NCBI GenBank assembly: GCA_016934875.1
Contig: JAFGSC010000271.1
Coordinates: 1 to 6,872 of the forward strand
Length of the DNA stretch: 6,872 nt
Reading direction: 5' to 3'
Source: Candidatus Atribacteria bacterium
GTDB lineage: Bacteria > Atribacterota > Phoenicimicrobiia > Phoenicimicrobiales > Stramentimicrobiaceae
In this document: positions 6,718 through 6,872 of the stretch, piece after piece
How positions within the stretch are numbered: the first letter of the stretch is position 1
Layout of the letters: each line of letters starts with the position of its first letter
The notes under the pieces: generated by a model
What the model was told of the DNA's origin: nothing
What the model saw: only the letters and a program-made list of their open reading frames with translations
The model's database searches: none
Translations under genes and position numbers: made by a program

Positions 6718-6730
6718 ACACGCTACAGCA
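6718..6730 (-). repeat. 3' boundary motif of lipoprotein unit
   Basis: It begins directly after the TAA stop (6715-6717). CGCTACA (6721-6727) is the exact inverse complement of TGTAGCG at 6083-6089. A looser continuation (GCAACCGG against AAACGG) extends the similarity. Confidence 0.45.
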
Positions 6731-6872
6731 ACCGGTCATACGCAATTATTCGGCTAACGCCTCATGAGTTCCTGCTGGTCGGTTGCCGTGTGAAGGGGTT
6801 GCTCAAGTTGGCCCATTTGGCTAACTTTCGGGTAACACGACCCGCCTTCACATTGTTACGGCGGACAAGCCC
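6728..6872. other. Multi-stem structured intergenic element (continues past window end)
   Basis: GCAACCGGTC (6728-6737) pairs with GGTCGGTTGC (6777-6786) over 10 positions, two of them wobbles. Next to it is the three-stem fold of the 87-bp repeat: 6789-6796 with 6845-6852, enclosing 6806-6813 with 6819-6826 and 6829-6833 with 6840-6844. If the window is circular, the element continues into the hairpins at 89-117 and 126-140, giving about 200 nt of nearly continuous structure. It is non-coding and GC-rich. It could be a recombination site, an RNA or a dispersed repeat; the sequence alone does not decide. Confidence 0.6.
6786..6872. repeat. 87-bp terminal direct repeat, right copy
   Basis: Identical to bases 1-87 with an offset of 6785. 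The left flank here is the 6728-6786 stem; the right flank of the other copy is the hairpin at 89-117. Confidence 0.95.

Noticed and set aside
1..6872. Insertion sequence, prophage or CRISPR array
   Set aside because: No transposase, phage gene, cas gene or regularly spaced repeat-spacer pattern was found.
1..6872. tRNA or rRNA genes
   Set aside because: No cloverleaf with a T-loop consensus (GGTTCRAnYC) and CCA-type end, and no rRNA-like conserved segment, was recognised by eye.

Overview
The window looks like Bacteroidota (Bacteroidetes) DNA, probably from an uncultured or environmental member. Support comes from AT-rich coding sequence, absence of Shine-Dalgarno-like leaders, an outer-membrane beta-barrel receptor with an N-terminal carboxypeptidase-regulatory-like domain, an ECF sigma factor operon with a DUF6249-like membrane protein, and a perfect Bacteroidetes-type -7 box (TAnnTTTG). 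All six convincing genes are on the + strand.

Layout: 1-612 is non-coding and holds an 87-bp repeat, two strong hairpins, a pyrimidine-rich stretch and a GC-rich repeat-like patch. 613-4388 carries a TonB-receptor-like outer-membrane protein followed by a tight three-gene unit: a DUF6249-like membrane protein, an ECF sigma factor, and a small two-helix membrane protein that may be its anti-sigma partner. 4389-4764 is non-coding, with a GC-rich patch, a candidate promoter and a ~115-nt large hairpin. 4765-5925 encodes a secreted serine hydrolase of the beta-lactamase/PBP4* type. 5926-6138 is another GC-rich structured spacer. 6139-6717 encodes a small lipoprotein that may have an NTF2-like fold. 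6718-6872 begins a structured element whose last 87 bases are identical to bases 1-87.

Two points stand out. First, the exact 87-bp terminal direct repeat means the sequence closes on itself with a period of 6785 bp. This suggests either a circular assembly product or a segment bounded by a dispersed repeat. No replication, mobilisation, transposase or integrase gene is visible. Second, the two 3' genes look like gene cassettes. Each is a single AT-rich gene separated from the next by a GC-rich hairpin-forming spacer. The few bases just before each gene (TTTGTA-NNN-CAT) are mirrored as an inverted repeat just after that same gene, including gene-specific variable bases. That logic resembles integron attC sites, but the sites do not match the attC consensus well, so the parallel is inference.

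The genes act mainly at the cell envelope: outer-membrane transport, sigma-factor signalling, an exported hydrolase and an exported lipoprotein. Only the three genes at 3086-4388 are clearly co-transcribed.
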